Below are positions 1-8,925 of a DNA stretch of 64,000 nucleotides, in pieces. The position numbers were made by a program, and so were the translations under genes. Source of the DNA: Candidatus Woesearchaeota archaeon (lineage in GTDB: Archaea > Nanobdellota > Nanobdellia > Woesearchaeales > JAHWHD01); the NCBI GenBank assembly GCA_019323515.1, contig JAHWHG010000015.1, positions 1-64,000 on the forward strand, written 5' to 3'. The notes under the pieces were generated by a model. The model searched no databases, had not been told where the DNA came from, and saw only the letters and a program-made list of their open reading frames with translations. Every line of letters starts with the position of its first letter. The first letter of the stretch is position 1.

Positions 1-1850
1 GTGTACTCGCCAGTCTGGTTAAAGTATTCTATAACCTCATCAAGGTTAAATATTCCGCCATCAGTAAGCAGTACATGGTCGACTTTCTCGTAATATTCTT
101 TAACCTTTTGCTTAAGCCTTACATTCAACTCCTTTGTCTTAAGCTTCTCCCTCTCAACAGGGTCCAGTCTTGCTAGCAGTTTTTCATAATCCTTTTCATT
201 GCTTATGTTCACTCCCTTTATACCAAGTCTTTCAAGATCACCTTTCATTGCAAGCATCTTAAAGTAATCCTTCATCTTCTTAGGGTCAAACACTGTACCT
301 CCGCCAAAATAAGCTGTCAACATCTTGAACACATCATTTATGTCACGCGTTGGCAACAGCATAGCAGAATCGCAGGAGAAATTATGCACACCTATCATCC
401 TCTTGTTCCTGTGATAATTTATTGCAAGTATAAACCCAGCAAGTATTGCATTCGACATGCTTGAAGGGTGCGGCATTGAACCGCTGCTGTCTATGCTTAA
501 CCAAAGATGCGGAAATTCAAACTTCTTATCACTGATAACACCAGGCTCAAGCACATTCCTCTGTGTAATCCCAGGGAGTATCCACGGAGAGCTCCATAGA
601 TTTATCAACGGAAACGGATCCTCAACCTTATACTTTGTAAGGCCGTTAGGATAACTGTTAGAAGCATTCACAATCATTGGCTTTCTCTGGATATAGATCT
701 TGCCTGCTGCTTTTCTTCTATAGAAATCAATATATTCATTATGCCATGTAATCTCTGCAGACTCAAGCCCAGCTATCGGCTTGTCAAAGTCGCTTTTATT
801 CCTTGTAATCTTATCATGCGACTTTCCAGTGACTCTGTTTACAAAATCCTTGATTCTTTGATACTCTTTCAGACCTTTTCTCTTTGCAATCTCATTAAGA
901 GCATCCTCAATCTCTTTATCACTCATCTTGTTTATAGGATCCCCATCAGCATCAGACATAGGGTGCAGCTTTCCGATTATAACTTCCTCAATAGTAGCAC
1001 TTCCAGCACCGCATCTTTCTTCTAAATCCTTGTCACTCCCATCTCCCTTGCTACTCTTACAAGACTTAGCATACTTCTTAGCCTGCTCATACTCCTCTTT
1101 CAATAGCTCTAGGATTATCTCGCCAAAATACTTAATATAAACTGACTCCATCTCTTCATTAAAATAATCAACCTTGCGCAGCTCCTCTACTTTCTTCTGC
1201 AGCTTTTCATCTGGCTTGAATGAAGCCTTGTAACATTCGATCCTGTCACCATAGAAAGCATCAAGCAACTTAAAGACAATTGAACAGTCATCCTTTTTTG
1301 CAAGCTCCTGATAAACAACGCGAAGCTCCTTCCCACTCTCTTCTTTCTTCATATTGTTAAGGTTAACATAAGTATCCTGGAAAAAATTAAGCAATGCTGC
1401 TTGTATAGATCTAGGCTCTTGCTTGAAAAACCTGTCAACAGTCTCCTGCTGCAGTATCATCTTGTACCTCTCTCTAGGGTTATCAGTGTAATGCGCAACC
1501 TCGTGCAGAAGAATGCCCATCACAGCATCATCAACACCCACTCCTAAATCAACAATCTCTCCTAGAAAAGAAGGTCTTATCATGATATGGTTATCAACAA
1601 AATTAAAACATGCAGTCGGCACACCATAAGGCTGCAGGTATGGAGGATTGCTCAGCATCGGATAATTAAACCTTTCCTGCGCAACAGGCCAGACCCTCTG
1701 GATAGCTTTATTATACTCAACACACTTTTCATAGTAACCTCTAAACTCTTCAGGAGGCTCATAACTAGAATCAGGGTTCCTAGCTTCTTTAAGAAGCTCT
1801 TCTAACGTTTCTCTACTGAACAGATGTTCAACTGGTATTTTCTTCTTCAT
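1..1850 (-). CDS. VWA-domain protein with HExxH metallopeptidase-like domain (3' end off window)
   Basis: About 616 codons are present and the C-terminus lies beyond the left edge. The start is the ATG at 1850. Residues 116-120 read HEVAH, a zinc-metallopeptidase HExxH signature. A long charged helical middle follows, and near residue 450 the motif WLSIDSSGS gives the DxSxS metal site (MIDAS) of a von Willebrand A domain. It lies 23 bp downstream of a MoxR-type ATPase on the same strand. MoxR ATPases paired with VWA proteins are a known chaperone/cofactor-insertion pairing, and some VWA partners carry a metallopeptidase-like domain (DUF2201 type). Substrate and proteolytic activity are unknown; the pairing strongly supports a MoxR-VWA module. 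Confidence 0.85.
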   Translation of the reverse strand, partial: MKKKIPVEHLFSRETLEELLKEARNPDSSYEPPEEFRGYYEKCVEYNKAIQRVWPVAQERFNYPMLSNPPYLQPYGVPTACFNFVDNHIMIRPSFLGEIVDLGVGVDDAVMGILLHEVAHYTDNPRERYKMILQQETVDRFFKQEPRSIQAALLNFFQDTYVNLNNMKKEESGKELRVVYQELAKKDDCSIVFKLLDAFYGDRIECYKASFKPDEKLQKKVEELRKVDYFNEEMESVYIKYFGEIILELLKEEYEQAKKYAKSCKSSKGDGSDKDLEERCGAGSATIEEVIIGKLHPMSDADGDPINKMSDKEIEDALNEIAKRKGLKEYQRIKDFVNRVTGKSHDKITRNKSDFDKPIAGLESAEITWHNEYIDFYRRKAAGKIYIQRKPMIVNASNSYPNGLTKYKVEDPFPLINLWSSPWILPGITQRNVLEPGVISDKKFEFPHLWLSIDSSGSMPHPSSMSNAILAGFILAINYHRNKRMIGVHNFSCDSAMLLPTRDINDVFKMLTAYFGGGTVFDPKKMKDYFKMLAMKGDLERLGIKGVNISNEKDYEKLLARLDPVEREKLKTKELNVRLKQKVKEYYEKVDHVLLTDGGIFNLDEVIEYFNQTGEY

Positions 1851-1873
1851 TTTTCAGGGGATGAAAATTGAAT

Positions 1874-3295
1874 TTATTTTGGCGGACAGACTTCATTAAT
1901 GAAATCCACCATCTCTTTTAATAGAGGATGATCAACCTTTTTTGGCTCAGCGCACATCTCTTTGATCCTTTTAAGATGTTCCTTCAAAGATTTTTCTTTG
2001 CTAGGATCCTTGCCATCTCTGGTTGCAGTGGTTATGTAAGTGTTCAATGCAAATACAGTGTTTCTTATTCCTTTACTTGAATCACCAAACCTGCCGCTTA
2101 CTTCTCTGACAAGCTCCTCACCAAGCTTAACATCAAATGTAGAATCCCTTGGCTTGTCAGTAAACTTAGCCTTGTAATCATCAGTAAACCTTAGCCTATG
2201 CGCCATGCAGTAAGGTGCAACAGCTTCTATATGCGCCTTTGATACTTTATCAGCTCCGCAGTAAAGAGCTACAGCTTTAGCAAAATCTCTTATTGATTCA
2301 TTATAACATCTCGGTCCGCATGCATTCTCAACATTATGGCTTGCAAGTGCCTTTCCATGATTACTCTCATCAACAGGATCGCAGCTTCTTTTATCTCCAT
2401 AAATTCCAGTTGTGTTAAGCTCAGCCTGTAGACATCTCAGAAACAGCTTAGCATCCTCATCAAGCTCAACCGCTGTTATCTTTTCTCTTAACTCTTCAAA
2501 ATCCTTTTCAGTTATTACCTCAAGACCAGCCTCCTCTAATAACTTCGGACCTTTAGACTTCTGCAGCTTACTTATCTTCTCAAGCTTTGCCTCAACAGGC
2601 ATTGACTTATCCTGTATGACGTCAAGCACTGCTCCAGTATAATCCCTATCGCACAACTTTTCTTTTGCATTATTGCTGAATGCATATACAAAATCATCGT
2701 ATATAGCTCCTGGAAAACCAAACACCTGGCAGACATGAAACCTGTCAAGAGCTGGAGGCGTGATCTGATTATTACCTTCATCCTGATAGTTAACTGTTGC
2801 AAAAAAACTCTTTGGCCCTGAAAAGAACGACTCATTAAGATACCCAAACCTTCCCTGGTTAGCGATTGCATCTAAGAACTCGCTCTGCTTTCCAGAACTC
2901 AGCCTGTTAAACTCGTCAAGCTGTACCAGCGAGAAATACAAAGCTTTCTGCCATATTACCTGTTCTTTCTTATCAAGAAGTTTACCAAAATCAGGCCTTG
3001 CAATCATCTTCTCCTCACTCTGGTCAGGATGCCCGCTTATCAAGACACTTCTATAAAGGTCCATCGGAAACCCTGTCATAGCACAGCCAATGATTGCAGA
3101 CGCAGTTGTCTTTCCAAAACCAGGCTCTCCAAGCAACAGCACATTCTTCCTCATAGCATAAGCAAGACCTAGAGCAGCAAGGTTCCAGCCCTCAATTTTA
3201 GAACTTGTTTTATCACCAATATAAAGCTTTGATTTTTCAGCAACAAAATAATTTTCACGTATTGTGTTAATATTCTTTTTAAGTTTTTCAATCAA
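1874..3295 (-). CDS. MoxR-family AAA+ ATPase
   Basis: This 473-residue ATPase has Walker A GEPGFGKT at about residues 56-63 and Walker B LVQLDEFNR at about 123-131, the DEFNR form typical of MoxR proteins. MoxR ATPases act as chaperones that remodel or activate VWA-protein clients. The C-terminal 200 residues are helical and carry several Cys and His (around 310-360). The start is a TTG at 3295, with a GGGGT about 8 nt upstream. A TATA-like CTTTAAATA at about 3342-3350 could be the promoter. It leads a two-gene operon with the VWA/HExxH protein. The client is unknown. Confidence 0.88.
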   Translation of the reverse strand: MIEKLKKNINTIRENYFVAEKSKLYIGDKTSSKIEGWNLAALGLAYAMRKNVLLLGEPGFGKTTASAIIGCAMTGFPMDLYRSVLISGHPDQSEEKMIARPDFGKLLDKKEQVIWQKALYFSLVQLDEFNRLSSGKQSEFLDAIANQGRFGYLNESFFSGPKSFFATVNYQDEGNNQITPPALDRFHVCQVFGFPGAIYDDFVYAFSNNAKEKLCDRDYTGAVLDVIQDKSMPVEAKLEKISKLQKSKGPKLLEEAGLEVITEKDFEELREKITAVELDEDAKLFLRCLQAELNTTGIYGDKRSCDPVDESNHGKALASHNVENACGPRCYNESIRDFAKAVALYCGADKVSKAHIEAVAPYCMAHRLRFTDDYKAKFTDKPRDSTFDVKLGEELVREVSGRFGDSSKGIRNTVFALNTYITTATRDGKDPSKEKSLKEHLKRIKEMCAEPKKVDHPLLKEMVDFINEVCPPK

Positions 3296-3404
3296 GATTA
3301 TCTACCCCATAAGATTATAGAAAAAGCAATTGGTGAGTATTATTTAAAGATTATCCATGTACCGACTATAAAATTAAAAAGCTATCGAAAATCGCGACAT
3401 AGTC

Positions 3405-3412
3405 TTTATAAA
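3405..3412 (+). promoter_or_regulatory. TATA box for the structured element
   Basis: TTTATAAA lies in CTTTATAAAGG, about 25 bp upstream of the first copy of the CTGAAATAAGAC repeat. This is the distance expected between an archaeal TATA box and the transcription start, and favours + strand transcription of the element that follows. Confidence 0.45.
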
Positions 3413-3430
3413 GGTTATGTAGAAAAAGCT

Positions 3431-3645
3431 CTGAAATAAGACACCAAGCTGAAATAAGACGCCAAAGGGCCAGTGAGGCAATACGGATGGTCGTGAATAG
3501 TAAAGTATTCAAGAACATCTCTTGAACCAAAGGTTCAAGAAACTGTACTCGAACTTCGTTCGACGTGTCCCTAGATGCTCAACAACATCATTGGAGAAAA
3601 ATTGAGCAGCCGAACGAGTCTTATTTCAGCTTTAAAATAAGACAC
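3431..3645 (+). ncRNA. Structured non-coding element, candidate RNA of unknown family
   Basis: This gene-free stretch is densely self-complementary. AAGCTGAAATAAGAC (3446-3460) pairs perfectly with GTCTTATTTCAGCTT (3618-3632), closing a 187-nt unit. Inside are TCTTGAACC/GGTTCAAGA with an AAA loop (3519-3539), TCGAAC/GTTCGA (3549-3563), TGCTCAA/TTGAGCA (3576-3608), and a GGCCA/TGGTC stem (3468-3492) that needs a G-U pair on the + strand. The repeat CTGAAATAAGAC is doubled upstream (3431 and 3449), and AAATAAGAC recurs just after the 3' arm (3635), so alternative pairings are possible. No RNase P, SRP or tRNA consensus was recognised. A MITE-like remnant is an alternative. Confidence 0.5.
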
Positions 3646-3652
3646 AAAAAGC

Positions 3653-4588
3653 TTAAACAGCTTTCTTCAAACTTTTGAATATATTCCTGTAATACCTTAT
3701 ACGCACTTTAGGATTATCCTGATAATAAAGAGTTCCAGGCTTGGAATTCATCTCAACCAGCCATGGTTTCTGCTCTGGATCAAACATAAAATCAGCTGAA
3801 TAAATCCTTGAACCATACTGCTTAATGTCACTGTCAATATGCTTCACAAGTTTAACAACAGAGCCAGGAATCTTATCATTTTCAATATATTTCTTTGTCG
3901 CTCCTCTTGTCATATTACAAGTAAAGCTTCCTTTTGGCGGCATCCTTACATATGAGTGATCAATCTTACCGTCAACAACTATCACTCTCAGATCATGCAC
4001 ACCAGACAACCGCAGCTTCTTTATCCCATACGATGTATCGATAAACTCCTGCAGCACAGAATCCTTCTGTATAGCTCCATGCATCTTTTTCCTGTCAAGC
4101 ACAAGCACATTATCTCCAAAACTTCCATACTTCGGCTTAAGAACGATCTTATCACTTTGGATAAACTTCATAGCTTTCTGAAACTCATAATGGTTATTAA
4201 CCAAAAACGATTTAGGCATGATATCAGGGAAACGCAAAGCTGTCAGTATCTTGTCATCACATAATCCTTCAACAACAGGATGATTTACCATTGTAATCCT
4301 GTTCCTCTGCGCCTTCTTAGCAATCAGCTTCGAGTTAGCATTCTTTCCATGATAATACATAAGGTCAACCTTCTGGTTCTTTACAAGTTTCCAGCCTTTG
4401 TCAAACACCCATGCCCTTTTTACACTTCTGGTCTTTGGATTATATTCTTTATAATTGGATATAAAGACATTCAACCCCTTCTTTCTGCCTACATCTAAGA
4501 AAATTGGGAATACCTGGTTCCGCATCTGTGTTATAAAAGGATGCTCTCTGTTAAAACTCACAGCTGCATGTATAAATATAGATTTCAT
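3653..4588 (-). CDS. ATP-grasp domain protein (RimK/YheC-like)
   Basis: The protein has 311 residues. An N-terminal pre-ATP-grasp region is followed by the nucleotide-binding strand KIVLKPKYGSFGDNV (about 147-161), then HDLRVIVVDGKI with a downstream Arg as in RimK-type ATP-grasp enzymes, then FTCNMTRGA, and the metal-binding VEMNSKPG near residue 280. ATP-grasp enzymes join a carboxylate to an amine or thiol through an acyl phosphate; the substrate cannot be told. GAGGGG lies 4 nt before the ATG. It is monocistronic, and the 3' end abuts the structured element. Confidence 0.8.
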   Translation of the reverse strand: MKSIFIHAAVSFNREHPFITQMRNQVFPIFLDVGRKKGLNVFISNYKEYNPKTRSVKRAWVFDKGWKLVKNQKVDLMYYHGKNANSKLIAKKAQRNRITMVNHPVVEGLCDDKILTALRFPDIMPKSFLVNNHYEFQKAMKFIQSDKIVLKPKYGSFGDNVLVLDRKKMHGAIQKDSVLQEFIDTSYGIKKLRLSGVHDLRVIVVDGKIDHSYVRMPPKGSFTCNMTRGATKKYIENDKIPGSVVKLVKHIDSDIKQYGSRIYSADFMFDPEQKPWLVEMNSKPGTLYYQDNPKVRIRYYRNIFKSLKKAV

Positions 4589-4722
4589 CTTTCCCCTCTT
4601 TTCTGTGTTTTCCTATGTGTAAAGGCCATTAACTGATATTTAAATGTTTTTGAATTACATTTATATAAACCAGTATACAAAAAAGTAATATTTAAATAAT
4701 AGTAGCCCTCACCAAGTCACGT

Positions 4723-5121
4723 ATGGTAATCTTATTTGACCAATTTAACATGCCTGAAAGCATTTATGAATTAGTCTTTGCTACAAAACAGCAGGAGATT
4801 GTAGGTAAACTTCTTATCAAGGAAATCAAGGCAAAAGGCGGAGAGATTACAAAGACAGAGATGTCAACCTTTGCTAACAGACTTCATGAGGGCAACTACG
4901 TGACAGAGATTGACGAGCCTGGTTATAAGGGCAAGCAGGTTAAGCTCTCCTATAACAAGCGCCAGTTCTATGACAGGATCCTGACACCAATGAAAAGCAT
5001 GGGCATTGTGCAGTACGATTTATACAAAAAAACCTACAGGCTTTCTGACAGGTTCAACAAACTTATGATAAAAATAGGCTTAATGTGGTTAAGGGAACTT
5101 GACAAGAAAGTTATTGGATAA
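4723..5121 (+). CDS. Small winged-helix-like DNA-binding protein
   Basis: The 132-residue basic protein has an N-terminal helical region and a middle (residues 35-115) with a helix-turn-helix-like pattern ending in GIVQYDLYKKTYRLS, which looks like the wing of a winged-helix domain. There is no effector domain. A TATTTAAATA box lies about 27 bp before the ATG, so the mRNA is probably leaderless. A transcription regulator is likely, but the targets are unknown and the family was not named with certainty. Confidence 0.5.
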   Translation: MVILFDQFNMPESIYELVFATKQQEIVGKLLIKEIKAKGGEITKTEMSTFANRLHEGNYVTEIDEPGYKGKQVKLSYNKRQFYDRILTPMKSMGIVQYDLYKKTYRLSDRFNKLMIKIGLMWLRELDKKVIG

Positions 5122-5155
5122 AATATTCCAAAAAAAACCAAAAATCCTAAATTCT

Positions 5156-5638
5156 TCACTTCTTACATTTCAACCTAAAGTTATGTGCATGATACTCGTC
5201 AGTTGGACTTATATCGATCACATCAATAAACCCAATCTCTTCCAATATTTCTCTAAGCCTAGTGAAAGTATACCCGCTCTTGTGCACATCACCTGGCCAG
5301 CGCTGCGCTCCATAGATGTTATACAACCAATAACCCCACTTGCGCTCTTTAGCCTCTAACCACTTCTTACAGCATTTCTCAAGGTCAGGACATGCACACT
5401 CAAACACACCACCCTTCCTAAGAACCCTGAACACTTCTTTCAAGACCATAAGCCCCTCTGCATAAGTAAAATGTTCAAGCACATAATTCATCCTCACTTC
5501 ATCAACAGAATCATCTTCATAACCAACTAAACCCTCCCGGATATCCATCACTTTATCGACATTTTCAAAGTTATTCCTGTCAATATTAACATAGCCTTCC
5601 TTTGATATTTTACCGCATCCAAGGTTAAGTTTTAACAT
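5156..5638 (-). CDS. Class I SAM-dependent methyltransferase
   Basis: This 160-residue protein begins with LNLGCGK, motif I of Rossmann-type SAM methyltransferases. The acidic residue after strand 2 is in NIDRNN, and a motif-IV-like VRMNYVLEHF is followed by VLRKGGVFECACPD, the post-motif strand seen in methyltransferase type 11 proteins. A conserved-looking WPGDVHKSGYTF lies near 115-126. It is short for the family but has all core strands. The substrate is unknown. It is monocistronic on the minus strand. Confidence 0.8.
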   Translation of the reverse strand: MLKLNLGCGKISKEGYVNIDRNNFENVDKVMDIREGLVGYEDDSVDEVRMNYVLEHFTYAEGLMVLKEVFRVLRKGGVFECACPDLEKCCKKWLEAKERKWGYWLYNIYGAQRWPGDVHKSGYTFTRLREILEEIGFIDVIDISPTDEYHAHNFRLKCKK

Positions 5639-5683
5639 AATAAAATAGAATAAACCAGTTCTATAAAAAAGTTTACAAACATT

Positions 5684-6709
5684 CTACAACTGCTTCTTCA
5701 GATTCTCAACAAACTGCTTGAAATGCACGCTGTCAACACAAGCACCGCACGCATGCTCATGCCCACCGCCATAACCTTTCACACCGACTAAAGCCTTCTC
5801 AAGCAACGGCTTCAGGTTCAACTTGTTAGACCTTAAACTGATCTTATGCTCACCTGACTTCATCCTCGCAATCATAACGACCTTGTTAGGAAAATTGTAC
5901 GTAAGATGGTTTCCTAGTATAGCTGTGAAACTCATCTTCTTCTCTTCATACTCATACACAAACAACTTACCTTTTGTATCCTTTATCTTCTCCATCGCGT
6001 CTTTCAGCATAGGCCTGAACATCTTATTGATGGTGTCAAACTTCTTCCAGATAAACCTTCCAGCAGGACTAGTCTTATTAAGTATCTCATCAGGTTCATT
6101 TATCCTTGTCAATGTCCTGAAACATCTGTTCACATCATTTGTCTTACCTTTAAGGCAGAACTCAAACACATGCACCAGCAAACCAAGTTTTGACTCAAAC
6201 AATGCAACCTCTGGCCGTTTTATTTTTTTATCCATCAACTCAGGATACTTTTCCTTGAAATCCTTTGCAAAGTCAGGCATGTACCAGTCTGCAATGCAAC
6301 CAGTCATTCCAATCCACAAATCTTTCTCAACAACCTTGTAACAGATGTATGATACTGGAGTGTGTTCTCCGTACTTCCGTGGATTAAAATACCTCACTCT
6401 ATCCCTTTCAACAGGATCGTGATGATCTATCCATACTACAGGAACCTTAACATCATCAAGAAACTCCTGGTCAATTAAAGCCATATCAAGAACAAAAACC
6501 TTGTCAGGTTTATACTCATTAACCTTTCTCACAAATTTCACATCAAGCATAGGCTTGCTTTTCACGCAGATACCTTTACCCTCTCTTTTATAACGATACA
6601 ACAGCAAGAAGGAAGTAAGTCCATCAGCATCATCATCAAAAAAGAATAAAGGGCGCTTGCAATTATCAAGCTCTTCTCTTATTTTATCGTAATCCTCTGT
6701 TCTTAACAT
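5684..6709 (-). CDS. DHH-family phosphoesterase (RecJ-like)
   Basis: The protein has 341 residues. The start chosen is the ATG at 6709, because a TTTATATA box lies about 27 bp upstream and would give a leaderless message; an open frame extends 19 codons further upstream. It has FFDDDADG (about 23-30), VLDMALI, and the hallmark WIDHHDP, with the DHHA1 domain motif GYGGGHEHACGA near the C-terminus. The family hydrolyses phosphodiester bonds in nucleic acids or small nucleotides. Archaeal relatives include GAN/RecJ nucleases and bifunctional Nrn-like enzymes, and these cannot be separated here. Confidence 0.85.
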   Translation of the reverse strand: MLRTEDYDKIREELDNCKRPLFFFDDDADGLTSFLLLYRYKREGKGICVKSKPMLDVKFVRKVNEYKPDKVFVLDMALIDQEFLDDVKVPVVWIDHHDPVERDRVRYFNPRKYGEHTPVSYICYKVVEKDLWIGMTGCIADWYMPDFAKDFKEKYPELMDKKIKRPEVALFESKLGLLVHVFEFCLKGKTNDVNRCFRTLTRINEPDEILNKTSPAGRFIWKKFDTINKMFRPMLKDAMEKIKDTKGKLFVYEYEEKKMSFTAILGNHLTYNFPNKVVMIARMKSGEHKISLRSNKLNLKPLLEKALVGVKGYGGGHEHACGACVDSVHFKQFVENLKKQL

Positions 6710-6825
6710 AACCCAAAGAAATATGCTCTTGAGTATATAAATATTATGAAAAACACTTAATTTCAATATAGTAAATAATCAATAATAGAAAGATATAAAA
6801 ATGATTGATTTTTTCGAAGACTGCT

Positions 6826-7083
6826 ATGGCATCAAAATTAGATTTATCAGTAACAGGTGTTGCTGCAAGGACAAAAGAGCTTAGCGATGTTGTAAGGGAC
6901 CAAGTGATTGACGAGGATTATATCGCTGAAATCACAGATTATGAAGACAAGCTCTACAAAGCTCTGCGCGGCAAGAACGGACCTAGCACTGTTGACAGGT
7001 TTTATTCAAAGTTCTCAGATTACATGAAATTCCTGAGACAGATACCTGAGTGCAGAGAACTGGTTCCATCCTACTACAGATAA
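6826..7083 (+). CDS. Small conserved-looking helical protein, function unknown
   Basis: This 85-residue protein begins MASKLDLSVTGV. The ATG at 6826 is preferred because the AGATATAAAA box lies about 30 bp upstream; a TTG at 6805 is in frame but less likely. The sequence is charged, rich in Tyr, helical and without membrane segments or Cys clusters. It was not recognised. Its codon use resembles that of its neighbours. Confidence 0.5.
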   Translation: MASKLDLSVTGVAARTKELSDVVRDQVIDEDYIAEITDYEDKLYKALRGKNGPSTVDRFYSKFSDYMKFLRQIPECRELVPSYYR

Positions 7084-7140
7084 GTACTTCCAAAAACTGG
7101 ACAAGAATCTTTAAATAATTTGAATTATTTCTTTTGATAT

Positions 7141-7434
7141 ATGGATAACAATAACATTAAGAAGAATGCTAAGGATAAAAACAAGAAAAGGATTATCCAG
7201 TTACGTTCTAGGGCTCGCGTCCTAAAACCAACACTTCAGATTGGAAAACAAGGACTAACCCCTCAGATAATAAACGAACTAAAGCTCCAGCTAAAGGCAA
7301 GAAAGCTTGTCAAGATTAAGCTACTTAGGTCAGCAGCAGATGACAAAGAAGAAATCTTAAACATCCTAGTGAACCAAACATCATCCACATTAATACAGAA
7401 AATAGGAAATGTTATTGTTCTTTACAAGCCTTAG
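7141..7434 (+). CDS. yhbY: YhbY-like CRM-domain RNA-binding protein
   Basis: The protein has 97 residues. After a basic N-terminus it shows the CRM/YhbY pattern: LKPTLQIGKQGLTPQII, then ELVKIKLL-type strands and IGNVIVLYKP at the end. The GKQG loop is the RNA-contacting GxxG-like motif of the family. YhbY binds pre-50S ribosomal subunits; a ribosome-assembly role is inferred. A TATA-like element about 25 bp before the ATG suggests a leaderless start. The last 23 bp overlap the convergent gene that ends at 7412. Confidence 0.85.
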   Translation: MDNNNIKKNAKDKNKKRIIQLRSRARVLKPTLQIGKQGLTPQIINELKLQLKARKLVKIKLLRSAADDKEEILNILVNQTSSTLIQKIGNVIVLYKP

Positions 7435-7753
7435 CCCTTTCAAGAAGTTTTTCTATATTTGTGTCGTCTATGCTTAGGCTGTATGTTACAGCAGCATTGT
7501 TATAAGACCTTCCATACTGATACTTCAGAAGACCTCTTTCCATCAACTGCTTATAGGACACCCTAAAACTGAAGTTCTCAATCTCTTCACTCTGTCCCTC
7601 CCTAGAAACCCTTGAGAAGGTCGCACCATGTTCATCCAAAAGTATAGAATCAATAGTACAGGAATCCTTTGACCCTCTCTTCCTCACAAGAGCTGAACCT
7701 TTCTTCCTGAAATCATCGATCTCATAGATTATGCTTGAATTTATCGCAGTCAT
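7412..7753 (-). CDS. Hypothetical protein, possibly winged-helix-like
   Basis: The protein has 113 residues from the ATG at 7753 (MTAINSS). A TTTTTAAAT box about 25 bp upstream argues for this over an in-frame ATG at 7786. It is charged and soluble, with a C-terminal helix of KLLERAKACK type. The pattern YKQLMERGLLKYQYGRSYNNAAVTY could be a helix plus wing, but the family was not recognised. It overlaps the 3' end of yhbY by 23 bp, tail to tail. Confidence 0.45.
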   Translation of the reverse strand: MTAINSSIIYEIDDFRKKGSALVRKRGSKDSCTIDSILLDEHGATFSRVSREGQSEEIENFSFRVSYKQLMERGLLKYQYGRSYNNAAVTYSLSIDDTNIEKLLERAKACKEQ

Positions 7754-7879
7754 ACAACATAGAACCTCTACCAGATTTAAAAACATTGTTAGTATGGATT
7801 ATATATTAGATAAATAAAAACAATTTAACATAGATGTATCGACAAAAGACTTATAAACATCTCAATTATAGTCTTTACT

Positions 7880-8812
7880 ATGAACTTTCAAAGCCTTATA
7901 AAAGTAGAATCATCTGACTTTTACTTAGATATAGCTTTCTCAAGGGCAAAGAAAAAAGCATCTGAGATAAGAACCCAAGTAAAAGGCACAAGGCTGGAGA
8001 AATCTATCAAGATTGAACTTGCAAAGCTTGACGAGATAAAAGCAACTCTAAACCAGCACATGGAATTAATAATTAAATCATTCCCTTCAATCGACGACCT
8101 TGCAGAGTTCTATAAGGAATTGATCAAGGCAACCTTAGACTATCCACAGCTCAAAAAATCACTAGGCTCTGTCAACTGGGCCCGTACAAAGATAGTTGAC
8201 TTCCACAAAAAATATCACTCTTTGATAAAAAATACAAAACATCTTGACTCAATCAACAAGTACAGGAGAGAGTTTTATGGACGGATATCTTCAATCATGA
8301 AGAACATAAAACCAAACCTGAAATACCTTGAGGAATCAAGAAATACAATGAAGGACTTTCCGTCTATAAAGACAAAACTGAAGACTGTTGCAATCTTCGG
8401 ATTTCCGAACACAGGAAAGACAACGCTTCTCTCAAAACTAACCTCTTCAAAACCAGAGATCGCTTCCTACGCATTCACAACTAAAGGTATCAATGTAGGT
8501 TACATGAAAAAAGGTCACAACAAGATCCAGATAATTGACACGCCTGGAACTTTAGACAGGTTCGATAAGATGAACTCAATCGAAAAACAGGCATGGCTCG
8601 CTTTAAAGTACCTTGCTGACGAGGTAATCTATGTCTTTGATATTACAGAACCATTCCCGTTAAAGGACCAGGATGAACTTTTCAGGAAAATGAAACGTCT
8701 TGGAAAACCTGTTCATGTTTACTTAAGCAAGACAGATGTCCTCAAAAAAGAGGATATTAAAAAATTCAGAAAGGATTTCTTGACATTAGAAGAGATTAAA
8801 GAAAAGATTTAA
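7880..8812 (+). CDS. NOG1-like Obg-family GTPase
   Basis: The protein has 310 residues. The N-terminal 160 residues form the helical bundle seen in NOG1. The GTPase domain follows, with G1 GFPNTGKT (174-181), a G2-region Thr in YAFTTKGINVG, G3 DTPG (220-223) and G4 SKTD (283-286, Ser in place of the usual Asn). NOG1 proteins act in large-subunit assembly. The C-terminus is short, so the protein is close to the minimal archaeal form. It is probably monocistronic. Confidence 0.88.
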   Translation: MNFQSLIKVESSDFYLDIAFSRAKKKASEIRTQVKGTRLEKSIKIELAKLDEIKATLNQHMELIIKSFPSIDDLAEFYKELIKATLDYPQLKKSLGSVNWARTKIVDFHKKYHSLIKNTKHLDSINKYRREFYGRISSIMKNIKPNLKYLEESRNTMKDFPSIKTKLKTVAIFGFPNTGKTTLLSKLTSSKPEIASYAFTTKGINVGYMKKGHNKIQIIDTPGTLDRFDKMNSIEKQAWLALKYLADEVIYVFDITEPFPLKDQDELFRKMKRLGKPVHVYLSKTDVLKKEDIKKFRKDFLTLEEIKEKI

Positions 8813-8925
8813 TTTCATATACAATCTCAAAAACATCATACAACTCTCAACCAGTATACATTTCTCCTCTGAAAAATTAGAAAAACATATAAACAATTAA
8901 CAATATAATTACTCTTGTGTGAGGG

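Noticed and set aside
3441..3640. tRNA or RNase P RNA in the structured element
   Set aside because: No T-loop GGTTCGAATCC-type sequence, no CCA-end acceptor stem, and no GAGGAAAGTCC or ACAGAA core of RNase P RNA.
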